DNA of 64,000 bases from assembly GCA_963846715.1 (NCBI GenBank), contig CAWJXA010000002.1, forward strand, positions 310,001 to 374,000, written 5' to 3'. Below the pieces are notes generated by a model. It was not told where the DNA came from. It did no database searches and saw only the letters and a program-made list of their open reading frames with translations. The stretch is from Bog-257 sp963846715 (lineage in GTDB: Bacteria > Acidobacteriota > Terriglobia > Terriglobales > Acidobacteriaceae). The translations under genes and the position numbers were made by a program. Positions within the stretch are counted from its first letter, which is position 1. The number at the start of each line of letters is the position of its first letter. Of this stretch, positions 38,584 through 48,671 are shown in pieces.

Positions 38584-39825
38584 CTACAACTTGGAGCGCA
38601 GCATATTGATGACGTCGTCAGCCGTGATGACACCGGTCAGCTTACCGTCCTCATCCAGAACCGGGAGGGTGAGCAGGTTGTATTTATCGAAGAGTTCGGC
38701 GACTATCTTCTCGTCGGCGCCGGGATGCACGGTGGTGAGGTGGCCCGTGCTTAACATCATCAGGAGCGTGCCGGGGGGCGCCAGCACGATCTTTGCCAGA
38801 GGAACGGCGCCCAGTAGTTTGTTTTTGTCGTCGACAATATAGATGGTGCTGACGCTCTCCACGCCGCCCTCGAAATTGCGCAGCATCTCGATGGCATCTT
38901 CCACCTTTGCGACTGGACCCAAGGCCATGTAGTCGGTGGTCATGCGCCCGGCTGCCGTGTCTTCCTCGAAATTCATCAGACCGGCGACTTCGGCACGTTC
39001 GGCCGGCTCCATCTCGGTGAGGATTTCTTGCGAGGCATCGGGGTGCATGTCGCCCAGCAGATCGGCGGCAGCATCAGGATCCATCTCCTCCACAATGTCG
39101 GCGGCCCGGTCGGAATCGAGCGAGCTGAGAATCGAGACCTGCATCTTGGGGTCGATCTCTTCCAGCGTTTCGGCGGCGACCTCTTCATCCAGGGTCTCGA
39201 AGATGGCTTCGCGCTCAGCCGGTGCCAAGTCCTCCACGATGTCGGCAATGTCGGCGGGATGCAGTTTGGCCAAGCGATCAAGCGAGATCTTCAGCTTCAC
39301 GCGACGCGCAGGATCGATCTCGATGAGATCGACGAACTCCCACGGAATCATCCGGGGCGGAATCTTGGTGAGAAGTAAATGCAGTGCCGCCGCGGGAACC
39401 ACACCTTTCAGCAGCCGGCGAACAGCACCGCGCGCACCTACATCCACTGCGCCTACCTTGAGGACAATGTGGTCGTGGCCAACTTCTTCATGGATGTCAA
39501 TGTCATTGACCCGCACGACCTTGCGGCCGTGAACGTCAATGATCTGCTGGTCGAGCAGGTCGCGCTCCAGCAGGAGCATGCCTTCACCGCCGCCGTACGG
39601 GCTCCACTCGGAAGCCGGAGTAGCGACTCGCAGGCCCCCATTGATCAGGCTGATCGACGTCATGGCTATGAGACGATCGCCGTGACGGGTCTTCACTACG
39701 AAGCCCGCGATCTGACTGGAATTTTCCTGAGGTAGCAGGGTGACTTCGCGAACCTTGCCGGCTGTGGCTCCGGTATTGTCGATCGCCGGAGCGCCAATCA
39801 GATCGGAAAGTGCGAGCGAAGGCAT
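38584..39825 (-). CDS. Soluble PRC-barrel + MgtE N-domain + CBS-pair protein
   Basis: A 413-residue protein without membrane helices. PRC-barrel-like segments are at about 1-80 (LSDLIGAPAIDNTGATAGKVREV) and 85-150. An MgtE intracellular N domain follows (about 175-285: LAKLHPADIADIVEDLAPAE, then repeated hairpins with IDPKMQVSILSSL, MDPDAAADLLGDM). A pair of CBS domains closes the protein (RMTTDYMALGPVAKVEDAIEML to GVITADDVINML). In MgtE these parts sense cytosolic Mg2+ and gate the pore; here the pore is absent and the next gene is an Nramp-related transporter. I infer that it gates or regulates that transporter. The ATG at 39825 is chosen because an upstream TTG overlaps the -10-like element. 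Confidence 0.85.
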   Translation of the reverse strand: MPSLALSDLIGAPAIDNTGATAGKVREVTLLPQENSSQIAGFVVKTRHGDRLIAMTSISLINGGLRVATPASEWSPYGGGEGMLLLERDLLDQQIIDVHGRKVVRVNDIDIHEEVGHDHIVLKVGAVDVGARGAVRRLLKGVVPAAALHLLLTKIPPRMIPWEFVDLIEIDPARRVKLKISLDRLAKLHPADIADIVEDLAPAEREAIFETLDEEVAAETLEEIDPKMQVSILSSLDSDRAADIVEEMDPDAAADLLGDMHPDASQEILTEMEPAERAEVAGLMNFEEDTAAGRMTTDYMALGPVAKVEDAIEMLRNFEGGVESVSTIYIVDDKNKLLGAVPLAKIVLAPPGTLLMMLSTGHLTTVHPGADEKIVAELFDKYNLLTLPVLDEDGKLTGVITADDVINMLRSKL

Positions 39826-39832
39826 TGCAGTC

Positions 39833-39838
39833 AATATA
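39833..39838 (-). promoter_or_regulatory. -10-like TATATT, 7 nt before ATG
   Basis: TATATT lies 7 nt upstream of the ATG at 39825 on the minus strand, with no Shine-Dalgarno in between. A leaderless mRNA is predicted, so no room exists for a 5' UTR riboswitch such as an M-box from this promoter. Confidence 0.45.
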
Positions 39839-39961
39839 TTCGATGCCTTCGCAAATGGTCAGCGAAATTCGCATTGACGAAGGAGGGTCGAGCACCGGGA
39901 CGCCCCATTCTGGGAGCGGTTGAGGTTTTGCCATCGGAGATATCGTCTGCGAAACTGAATC

Positions 39962-40639
39962 ATGCCTTCGTTTGTTTGCCAAGCCATCCTGTTTGATCTG
40001 GACGGAGTGCTGGTGGACTCTACCCCTTGTGTCACGCGGGTTTGGCGCGCGTGGGCGCAAGAGCATGGGCTGGATCCCGACTACGTGGTTAATGTAGCTC
40101 ACGGCCAGCGCACGATTGAGACGGTCCGCACAGTGGCTCCCAACCTCGATGCACAACGTGAGACTGACCGCATCGAGCAGCGCGAGATCGAGGATACCGA
40201 CGGATTGCGGGTCCTGAATGGAGCGCAGGAGCTGTTGGCGGCACTGCCGCTTAACCGCTATTCCATCGTGACTTCTGGTACCCGACAGCTCGCGACCAAA
40301 CGGCTGCAAGTGGCAGGACTGCCGGTGCCGACTAAGATGGTCACGGCGGACGATGTCACCCGTGGCAAGCCCGATCCCGAGCCCTATCTTGCTGGAGCCG
40401 CAATGCTTGGCTTCGAGCCGCAGGATTGTCTGGTCTTCGAAGATGCTCCTTCGGGGATTCGATCGGCCAAAGCCGGAGGCATGGTGGTGATTGCGGTGAC
40501 AACAACGTACAAGCCAGAACAGCTATCGCAGGCGGACTTGATCGTTCCGTCGCTGGAGCCGGTCCGCGTCTCAATTCAGGCGTCCGGCGGACTCGCTGTG
40601 AAGATTCAGGAATCTGGCGTGGCGACCGAGGGACGATGA
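39962..40639 (+). CDS. HAD-IA family sugar/phosphoglycolate-type phosphatase
   Basis: A 225-residue HAD hydrolase. Motif I is ILFDLDGVLVDSTP (D10xD12), motif II is IVTSGT, motif III is K (in RGKPDPEPY) and motif IV is VFEDAPSG. The helical cap (about 15-85) is of the C1 type, as in phosphoglycolate phosphatase and the DOG/sugar-phosphate phosphatase group. Substrate unknown. It is divergent from the MgtE-N protein gene and shares 130 bp of upstream sequence with it. Confidence 0.82.
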   Translation: MPSFVCQAILFDLDGVLVDSTPCVTRVWRAWAQEHGLDPDYVVNVAHGQRTIETVRTVAPNLDAQRETDRIEQREIEDTDGLRVLNGAQELLAALPLNRYSIVTSGTRQLATKRLQVAGLPVPTKMVTADDVTRGKPDPEPYLAGAAMLGFEPQDCLVFEDAPSGIRSAKAGGMVVIAVTTTYKPEQLSQADLIVPSLEPVRVSIQASGGLAVKIQESGVATEGR

Positions 40640-40773
40640 CTGCCTCATCTGCGAAGATCCGCGGACTGGTACTCAAAACAAAGTTGTCGAATCGGACATC
40701 TGCCTGACGGCCCAGGGAATCCAACCAACTGCCCCGTCACTCCGACGGGAGTTCCCCGCGAGGTCAAGCCCTA

Positions 40774-41676
40774 ATGCCAAGTTTTGTGACCGATGTAGAA
40801 GAGATTCGCAAACGCGCTGCGCAGAAAATCGAAGACGGTGCGGTGACGGACACTTACGAAGGTGACGTGGAGCAAACTATCTCCATCCTGAATGAAGCGC
40901 TGGCGACCGAGATTGTTTGCGTGCTGCGCTACATGCACCATTACTTCATGGCCACCGGCGTCCACGCCATGGCCGTACGCGACGAGTTCAAGGAGCACGC
41001 CGACGCGGAGCGCGAACACGCGGACAAAATCGCGGAACGCATCCAGCAACTGGGCGGGAAGCCGGATTTCAATCCCGCCTCGCTGGTGCAACGCTCGGCT
41101 TCGCAGTACGCCGAAGGCAAGTCGCTCTCCGACATGATCAAGGAAGACCTGATCGCCGAACGCATCGTGATCGAGGTTTACCAGCAGATGATTCGTCACT
41201 TCGCTGATCACGATCCCACCACGCGCGTGATGATCGAGGAAATCCTGAGCGACGAAGAAGAGCACGCCAGCGATCTGTCGGACCTGCTTTTCATCACCGA
41301 TCCCCGCAGTGGCGAGACCGAAGGCGAAGATCCCGGAACCCATCCCCTCGACATGCATCAGGATGAGCAGTCGCGCCAGCAGCGCGGAGCACAAAAATCG
41401 AAGAGCCAGGAGAACGATGGGGACGCCGCCAAGCGGCAGAAGAGCTCGCACCATCGTGAACTGGATGTTCCCGCCACGCCGCGCTCGGGAGGCGGCGAGA
41501 AGCAGCCACAGCAGCCCAAGCTGAGCGGTGAGCGGAATCGTGAAGGCGTGGGCAATTTGATCAGCGGAGACAAGACGCTGTTGGAGAGCCCGGAACGTAA
41601 TAAGGAACGCAACAGCGGGGGAAACGCCAAGCCGGCGAAGGGCAATCAGAAGAACCGCAGGAAGAACGCCGCGTAG
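40774..41676 (+). CDS. Ferritin-like (bacterioferritin-related) protein with long polar tail
   Basis: A 300-residue protein. Residues about 30-170 form a ferritin-like four-helix bundle with di-metal ligand candidates in LNEALATEIVCVLRYMHHYF, FKEHADAEREHADKIAERI, IAERIVIEVYQQMI and EILSDEEEHASDL. The remaining roughly 125 residues are low-complexity and polar (Gln, Lys, Arg, Ser, Gly; for example KNRRKNAA at the end) and probably disordered. The core suggests iron oxidation or storage; the basic end could bind DNA or mineral, as tails do in some Dps proteins (inference). No clear ribosome site; the ATG at 40774 fits the conserved start. Confidence 0.75.
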   Translation: MPSFVTDVEEIRKRAAQKIEDGAVTDTYEGDVEQTISILNEALATEIVCVLRYMHHYFMATGVHAMAVRDEFKEHADAEREHADKIAERIQQLGGKPDFNPASLVQRSASQYAEGKSLSDMIKEDLIAERIVIEVYQQMIRHFADHDPTTRVMIEEILSDEEEHASDLSDLLFITDPRSGETEGEDPGTHPLDMHQDEQSRQQRGAQKSKSQENDGDAAKRQKSSHHRELDVPATPRSGGGEKQPQQPKLSGERNREGVGNLISGDKTLLESPERNKERNSGGNAKPAKGNQKNRRKNAA

Positions 41677-41764
41677 AGGCGCAATTGACGCGGCGCTAGC
41701 GTCGCTCTACCCGTGTCTCTTCAGAACTGATGATCGACGCTGACAACCGAGAACTGACAACTGG

Positions 41765-42847
41765 CTACTGCCGTACGTTTTCCAGCAACTGCTCTACCTC
41801 GGCCTTCTTGTCGGCTGTGAGCGGCAGCAACGGCAGGCGCGGAACTCCACCGAAACACCCGTTGAAGTCCATCGCATACTTCACGCCAGGAATGCTCAGG
41901 CCGCCGACGATACGCTCGGCGGCTTTGGCGATGCGCTCCTGCTTCTCGCGCGCGAGGGCTGCGTCGCCTTCTTTCCAGGCAGCGTAAATTTCGTAGCAGG
42001 CAGTGGGAGCGCAATCGGCGAATGCCAGGATCGCACCCACAGCGCCAGCGTCGAGCGACGGATGAAGCTTTTGTGCGGCACCCACCAGCACCTGGAAGCC
42101 AACTTCCTTCTGCCGCGTTTTCATCTTGCCGACCGTGGTGACCGCCGCTGAAGACGGTTTGGTCGCGGTTGTTCCAGCCAGAGCGCCCACGCTTACCAGT
42201 GCGCCTCCGTCGGCGGAGGCCGAAGCGGCGTTGGCTGCGTTAACCATTCGACCGGTGACAGCGGCAAATGTCTCTGTCACCGTGGCGCTGCGCTGGATGT
42301 GGCGGGTGCCCCCGACCATCTTCTGCACCTTCTCGATCGAGCCCGACGACTCCTTGATGCCAATGAGGTTGGGGTGCTCGGCGAGTTCGATCACAATTTC
42401 AGCCGGGATGTCGTATCCAGTCGCCTGTGGGAAGTTGTAGATGATCACCGGCAGCGGCGAGCGATCGCAGACGAAGCGATAGAACGCCAGCATGTTTGCG
42501 GGATTCGCCATCTGGCCTTTGTAGTAATGCGGCGTGCGGACCATGGCAATGTCGTAGCCCAGTTCGGCTGCGTACTCGGTTAGTCGCAGAGTTTCGATGG
42601 CCGACTCGACTCCCGTTCCGGCGATGAGGACTTTTTCTTTCGCCGCCGATTCGCGGACGCACTTCAACACTTCGCGACGCTCCTCGTCGCTGAGCAGGAT
42701 GGCTTCGCCGGTAGAGCCGAGAACGACAATCCCGACTACCGGAGTAAGCGAGTAGTGCTCGACATTCTGTTCGAGCTTGCGGAAGTAGATTTTGCCGTCG
42801 GGATAAAACGGCGTGGTGATGGGAGGAAAGATTCCGTGTAAGAGCAT
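41765..42847 (-). CDS. DapA-family aldolase/synthase with central insertion
   Basis: A 360-residue class I aldolase of the DHDPS/N-acetylneuraminate lyase family. Schiff-base lysine K165 lies in LIGIKESSGS, Y137 in IIYNFPQATGYDIP, and the phosphate/carboxylate loop GSTGE at 44-48. Family members are about 290-310 residues; the extra length comes from an Ala/Ser/Thr/Gly-rich insertion at about 195-248 before KTRQKEVGFQVLVGAA. Isolated position, away from lysine genes, suggests a 4-hydroxy-2-oxoglutarate aldolase-like or sugar-acid role rather than DapA proper. The ATG at 42847 follows TATAAT by 6 nt; the earlier TTG/ATG at 42868 lies before that element. Confidence 0.82.
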   Translation of the reverse strand: MLLHGIFPPITTPFYPDGKIYFRKLEQNVEHYSLTPVVGIVVLGSTGEAILLSDEERREVLKCVRESAAKEKVLIAGTGVESAIETLRLTEYAAELGYDIAMVRTPHYYKGQMANPANMLAFYRFVCDRSPLPVIIYNFPQATGYDIPAEIVIELAEHPNLIGIKESSGSIEKVQKMVGGTRHIQRSATVTETFAAVTGRMVNAANAASASADGGALVSVGALAGTTATKPSSAAVTTVGKMKTRQKEVGFQVLVGAAQKLHPSLDAGAVGAILAFADCAPTACYEIYAAWKEGDAALAREKQERIAKAAERIVGGLSIPGVKYAMDFNGCFGGVPRLPLLPLTADKKAEVEQLLENVRQ

Positions 42848-42853
42848 GGAACA

Positions 42854-42859
42854 ATTATA
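42854..42859 (-). promoter_or_regulatory. -10 TATAAT, 6 nt before ATG of the DapA-like gene
   Basis: A perfect TATAAT on the minus strand is followed by TGTTCC and the ATG at 42847, with no Shine-Dalgarno. Transcription should begin at about the A of the ATG (leaderless). The element overlaps the extreme 3' end of the unknown gene upstream. No good -35 was found. Confidence 0.55.
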
Positions 42860-42877
42860 GGACTGCACCAGGCCACT

Positions 42878-43577
42878 TCACCCAGACCCGTGTGGAGCGG
42901 TGGCGATGAGCGCCCGATCCACCATTGCGTGCTCTGATGCGTTCAGTTTCTCGTCGATCTTCGAAGCTAATCGCGACTTGAAGGAGTGACAGTCCGTAGA
43001 GTAACGGTGCGACCGCAGATTGTAAGAAAAGACCATACGCAGACAGGAATTGACTGGGCGCTTCCAGCGCGCTGACCATCTCAAAATGCTCGCGCCGCGA
43101 TGGGATGATGGGCACCGGTCCACCGATCTCGCCCGTAAGAAACAGAGCTATGTCGTAGGTCAGCGCAGATTCCCTGTTGCCCTCGTCAGTGTAACGGCCC
43201 AGGAAAAAACCAGTTGGTGCAGCATCAGGCCCTACGATTGCCCCTTTAAGATCAATCAGATACCGCTCCTCATCTCCCTCGCGAATGTGCCCTGCTGAGC
43301 GAAGGTAAGCGGAGACCGCGCTGTATTGATAAGCACGCGTGGCATGGTCCCCAAAGCCCACGAGATCACGGCGAACAACAGGAATCTTCCTCCCATCGTT
43401 CTCGCCCAAAGCGGCCAAGAACCAGATTTCTCCAGAATCCCGCAGAACCGGTACAACGTTTGCGCCCTCACACCTACCGATGCAGACGTCGAACCAATTT
43501 TGCCGTGTTGTGAGAAGCCGACTGGCGACGACAGGAACCGCAGGGGCAGGCATTGGCGGCTTTGAACCCACATTCAC
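42878..43577 (-). CDS. Unknown protein, probable single-base frameshift near C-terminus
   Basis: I do not recognise this protein. It starts at a GTG (43577) behind GAGGACGAG and encodes a soluble protein of about 232 residues with no signal peptide (MNVGSKPPMPAPAV; RYLIDLKGAIVG; DIALFLTGEIGGPVP). The uninterrupted frame runs to 42855 and ends in a run of Arg/His residues. If one base is removed near 42983 (CTCCTTCAA), the tail becomes FKSRLASKIDEKLNASEHAM and ends in APHGSG at 42878, which looks far more protein-like. It sits in a lower-GC accessory stretch. No family assignment is possible. Confidence 0.5.
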
Positions 43578-43662
43578 CTCGTCCTCTAGCGCGAACTTGC
43601 GGCATCAAAATGTCGGCCCCGTTTGCCCTCTTCGGTGAAGAAATCCTGCACACTTGATCTAG

Positions 43663-43971
43663 TCACTCCAAAGGCGAATGGGCATTAAGCTTTTCCCGAC
43701 ATTCCGGGTGGAGGCATTTCCATTCCAGATCGCCATCGCTGACCCCAACAATCGCCATTGAACCATGCCATTGTTGATGCTGATTGAGGCATTGGTTCAT
43801 CCGCCGATTTCTCGTGTCCATGCCCTCCGCCGTAAAGTTGACATAACCTTGCAAAGGAGAATAATGACGCGTGCACTGCAGACAATGCATAAAGGTGCTC
43901 ACGTTATTGTCACTTGGAAAAAGGCCCCACCGATATTGGATGACTTCCATCGAGTCTGGTGGATATCGCAA
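43663..43971 (-). CDS. Small cysteine-rich protein of unknown function
   Basis: A possible 102-residue protein. It has two Cys pairs, CLQC and CLHPEC, and several His, which could make a zinc-binding fold. The start is weak: TTG at 43971, or the ATG of MEVIQYRWGLF a few codons later, and no ribosome site is seen. Composition differs from neighbouring genes (lower GC). It may be a transferred ORFan or a chance frame. Confidence 0.35.
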   Translation of the reverse strand: MRYPPDSMEVIQYRWGLFPSDNNVSTFMHCLQCTRHYSPLQGYVNFTAEGMDTRNRRMNQCLNQHQQWHGSMAIVGVSDGDLEWKCLHPECREKLNAHSPLE

Positions 43972-44027
43972 AGTACCTGAGTTTCGTTTGCCATGTGCAT
44001 TTTCAGTAGCGGCTCAATTTGAAATAC

Positions 44028-44065
44028 GGTAGTGGGCTACTTTGAATTCAAAGTAGCCCACTACC
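44028..44065. repeat. Perfect 38-bp palindrome flanked by 8-bp direct repeats
   Basis: The left half is GGTAGTGGGCTACTTTGAA and the right half is its exact complement, with no spacer (centre GAATTC). The palindrome is flanked on both sides by TGAAATAC (44020-44027 and 44066-44073), which looks like a target-site duplication. It lies between two unknown ORFs. It could be a minimal inserted element, a strong dyad protein-binding site or a hairpin terminator. Confidence 0.8.
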
Positions 44066-44242
44066 TGAAATACCGACAGCTTGCGCCCGCTCCCGAATTA
44101 TGTCATGGTGCGGTCATGGCGCGCTGCGCAAAGCGCTGGAGCAGAGGATTCAGTAATTGACATCGCTCTACTCCGGCTACCGAAGACCCCGCCGCCTGGC
44201 GGGTTCTGATTTGTCGTTGCTTTCCTTCGACGGTGCTATATC

Positions 44243-44539
44243 ATGCCGAGCATGGAAAAGCCGATACCAAGTTTAGCCGTCGATACGCCTGTTGCGGAAT
44301 ATGGCGAGATGTTCGGCATCGACGGCGAACACATCCCGGATGTGTCCAACGAGATCGCGGCCATCCTGATCGCCAACAACTTCCGGCTGAGGAGTTGCGG
44401 AGCGGCCCTCGCCCGCGTCTTGGGATGGCTCGCATTCCAGGCTCGCAATGATATCGCCCCGACGGAATTCCTGAAGGCCGTGACCGACCAAAGCCTCAAT
44501 TATTGTCGTGCTTTCTCCGCGCATTCCGAGCGCGAGTGA
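44243..44539 (+). CDS. Small protein of unknown function
   Basis: A 98-residue protein: MPSMEKPIPSLAVDTPVAEYGEMFGIDGEHIPDV, then mostly helix (SNEIAAILIANNFRL, GAALARVLGWLAFQAR). No recognised domain, no signal peptide. TATATC lies 9 nt before a second ATG at 44252, which may be the true start. The sequence looks protein-like (balanced composition, amphipathic helices), but I cannot name a family. It converges with carB. Confidence 0.5.
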   Translation: MPSMEKPIPSLAVDTPVAEYGEMFGIDGEHIPDVSNEIAAILIANNFRLRSCGAALARVLGWLAFQARNDIAPTEFLKAVTDQSLNYCRAFSAHSERE

Positions 44540-44583
44540 GCAAGAATTTCAACTTGAGCCGCTACTTCATTTCTCGCCTTCGA

Positions 44584-45890
<1,307 letters not shown>

Positions 45891-47875
45891 AGCGGCAACG
45901 CGAGATTGAGCGGCGTCTGTCCGCCGAACTGCACGATGACGCCGATGGGCGCGCCTCCCGCAGCCTCGTGCTCGTACACGGCCATCACGTCTTCGTAGGT
46001 CAGCGGCTCGAAGTAGAGCCGGTCACTGGTGTCGTAGTCGGTGGAGACGGTCTCGGGATTGCAGTTAATCATGATCGTCTCGAAACCGTCGTCGCGCAGG
46101 GCGAACGCGGCGTGGCAGCAGCAATAATCGAATTCAATTCCCTGCCCGATGCGATTCGGCCCGCTGCCCAGGATGATCACCTTCTTGCGATCGGTCGGCG
46201 TAGCCTCGTCCTCTTCCTCGTAGGTCGAGTAGAGGTACGGCGTGTAGCTTTCAAACTCCGCGGCGCAGGTGTCGACGCGCTTGTACACCGGCTGCACATT
46301 GTGCTGCTTGCGCAGCTGATGAATCTTTTCTCCCGCAGCCCGGCCGCCATCCATCTTCAGGCTGTCCGCAATGCGCGCATCGGAGAATCCCATGCGCTTC
46401 ATGTCGCGCAAACGCTCGGCATCGATATCGCCGGTTCCTATCTTCGCCTGCTCGTCGGCAATTTCCTTAAGCTGGTGGAGGAACCAGGGATCGATGTTGG
46501 TCATCTTGGCGATCTCGCGGACCGTCATCCCCTGCGACAGGGCGTAGCGGATGTACGCCAGCCGCTCGGGATGCGGCGTGACCAGGCGCTTGGTCAAGAT
46601 GCGCGGCTCGATGTCATCGGCCGTGGCCTTGCGGCCGGTGTCGAGCGAACGCACGCCCTTCAGCAGCGCCTGCTTGAAGGTGCGGCCGATGGCCATGACC
46701 TCGCCGACCGATTTCATCTGCGGGCCCAGCGATTCGTCGGCGCCGGGAAACTTCTCAAACTGCCATTTGGGAATCTTGACTACGACGTAGTCGAGCGTCG
46801 GCTCGAAGCAGGCCGGAGTCTTGCGCGTGATGTCGTTGGTGATCTCGTCAAGCGTGTAGCCGACCGCAAGCTTGGCCGCGATCTTGGCGATAGGAAATCC
46901 AGTTGCCTTCGACGCCAGAGCGGAGGAGCGCGAGACGCGGGGGTTCATCTCGATGACGACCATGCGGCCGTTGTGGGGATCGACGGCGAACTGGATGTTC
47001 GACCCGCCGGTCTCGACGCCGATCTCGCGAATGACGGCGATGGCCGCGTCGCGCATGCGCTGGTATTCGCGGTCGGTGAGCGTCTGCGCCGGAGCAACCG
47101 TGATGGAGTCGCCGGTGTGCGTGCCCATGGGATCGAAATTTTCGATGGAGCAGATGACGATGACGTTGTCGGCAAGATCGCGCATCAACTCCAGCTCGTA
47201 TTCTTTCCAGCCGAGCACCGACTCTTCCAGCAGCACTTCGTGGACGGGCGAAAGATCGAGGCCGCGGGCCAGCAATTCCAGCAGCTCCTCGCGGTTGTAG
47301 GCGATGCCGCCGCCGGTGCCGCCCAGCGTAAACGACGGCCGCAGGATGACCGGGAAACCGATTTTGCTGCTGAAGTCGATGCCGTCCTTCAGATTGTTGA
47401 CCAGCGATGATTTGGGCACTTCGAGGCCGATGGCGGTCATCGCGTCTTTGAACAGCAGGCGGTCTTCAGCTTTCTTGATGGCGCCAAGCTGCGCGCCGAT
47501 GAGCTGCACGCCGTACTTCTCCAGCACGCCGCCGTCAGCCAGCTCGACCGCGAGGTTGAGAGCGGTCTGTCCGCCGACGGTGGGCAGCAGCGCGAAGATG
47601 CCCGTCGTTCCTCTGTCCGTGAGCATTTCCGTTTCAATTCGGATGATCTCTTCCAGATAGGTGCGGGTGAGCGGCTCGATGTAGGTGCGGTCAGCCATCT
47701 CCGGATCGGTCATGATGGTGGCCGGATTGGAATTGGCCAGCACCACCTCGTAGCCTTCGGACTTGAGCGCCTTGCAGGCCTGCGCGCCCGAGTAGTCGAA
47801 CTCGGCCGACTGGCCAATGACGATGGGCCCCGAGCCGATGATGAGCACTTTCGCGATGTCGTTGCGGCGTGGCAT
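45891..47875 (-). CDS. carB: Carbamoyl-phosphate synthase large subunit, N-terminal piece (frameshift)
   Basis: Starts MPRRNDIAKVLIIGSGPIVIGQSAEFDYSG, the conserved CarB N-terminus. It contains the first ATP-grasp domain (PVILRPSFTLGGTGGGIAYNREEL, MNPRVSRSSALASKATGFPIAKIAAKLAVGY), the oligomerisation domain and the start of the second half (KVIILGSGPNRIGQGIEFDYCC). It makes carbamoyl phosphate from bicarbonate, ATP and ammonia supplied by CarA. On this strand carA lies upstream but is separated by about 1.75 kb holding a DNA methyltransferase and a restriction-enzyme remnant. No good ribosome site is visible before the ATG. Confidence 0.93.
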
Positions 47876-47881
47876 GTCGTC

Positions 47882-48611
47882 TCAGGAATCTTCGTACAAG
47901 CTATGGCCCTTGCCATTAAGGAGGTTATGAAACTGTCGAAACTAAGTTCTGGAGCGGGTTCTCGATATTCACCGGACGGATCCACTGTCGCGGCTTGACA
48001 TTAGAAAACACGCTGAATCGTAAAGGCGTTCTCGAACCAACTTCGTCAGCAAGATTTCATACCGCTTTGCATACGAAGCGCTTTTAAACTCCTCGAACAC
48101 TTTGAAATGAGGTTCTTGGGCACGGACTGGGCGAGTAGAGTCTGGCGCTTCTTCTAGCAGCATGAGGTATCCGAGCCAAGGCCTGATCGACGGTTTGAAG
48201 GCGCCTTCCCGGTAGGCGCCCAAATATCCGTAGCGCTACCTAAGGCTTCCTCAGTTCTGTTGTTGTAGTTGTTTCCAAACGACCCAACTTGCGACTTGAA
48301 CTCGATCGCAGCAATTAAGCAGCTATCCACAACAACGAGGAGATCCCATTTCTTTCCGGCCTGAACCATCCGGGAAGCTCAACCGAACGCTCGGTGAAAA
48401 TAACGGGCTTTCCAATGCCGCTTTCTTCAGAAGATCTCGGATCACGGAAATGAACCCATTCATCTGCGCGCCGCCGGTAACCGCCGTCCGGAACCCGGCG
48501 TCGCGAACTCCGCTCGTTCCGCCCTGTTTGCTGGCCTGAGATTGACGGGTGGTCCAAAAGGCTTGGATCGCCGTCTCGAAGCCGTTGGTCCAGGCTCGGG
48601 TTAAACTCCAT
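47882..48611 (-). pseudogene. PaeR7I/XhoI-type restriction endonuclease, multiply frameshifted
   Basis: Fragments in all three frames line up in order with the PaeR7I family (a CTCGAG-specific type II enzyme). Frame pieces: FETAIQAFWTTRQSQASKQG and VTGGAQMNGFISVIRDLLKK; then IGKPVIFTERSVELPGWFRP; then KKWDLLVVVD and AAIEFKSQVGSFGNNYNNRT (candidate catalytic E-x-K in IEFKSQ); then AYREGAFKPSIRPWLGYLML and VFEEFKSASYAKRYEILLTK; then DPSGEYREPAPELSFDSFIT. At least four, probably five, shifts within 700 bp, far denser than elsewhere in the window. It is therefore probably a decayed gene rather than only sequence error. The last piece runs into carB. GC is lower than its neighbours. Confidence 0.8.
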
Positions 48612-48671
48612 TTCCCGCGTCCTCACTCAACTTCAATCTTGACTTGATGAAACAGAGACGTAGTCTCTCGC

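Noticed and set aside
38438..39961. Mg2+ riboswitch (M-box) for the Nramp/MgtE-N pair
   Set aside because: The predicted promoter lies 7 nt before the ATG and the intergenic stretch between the two genes is mostly repeat sequence, so no room or conserved pattern for an M-box was found.
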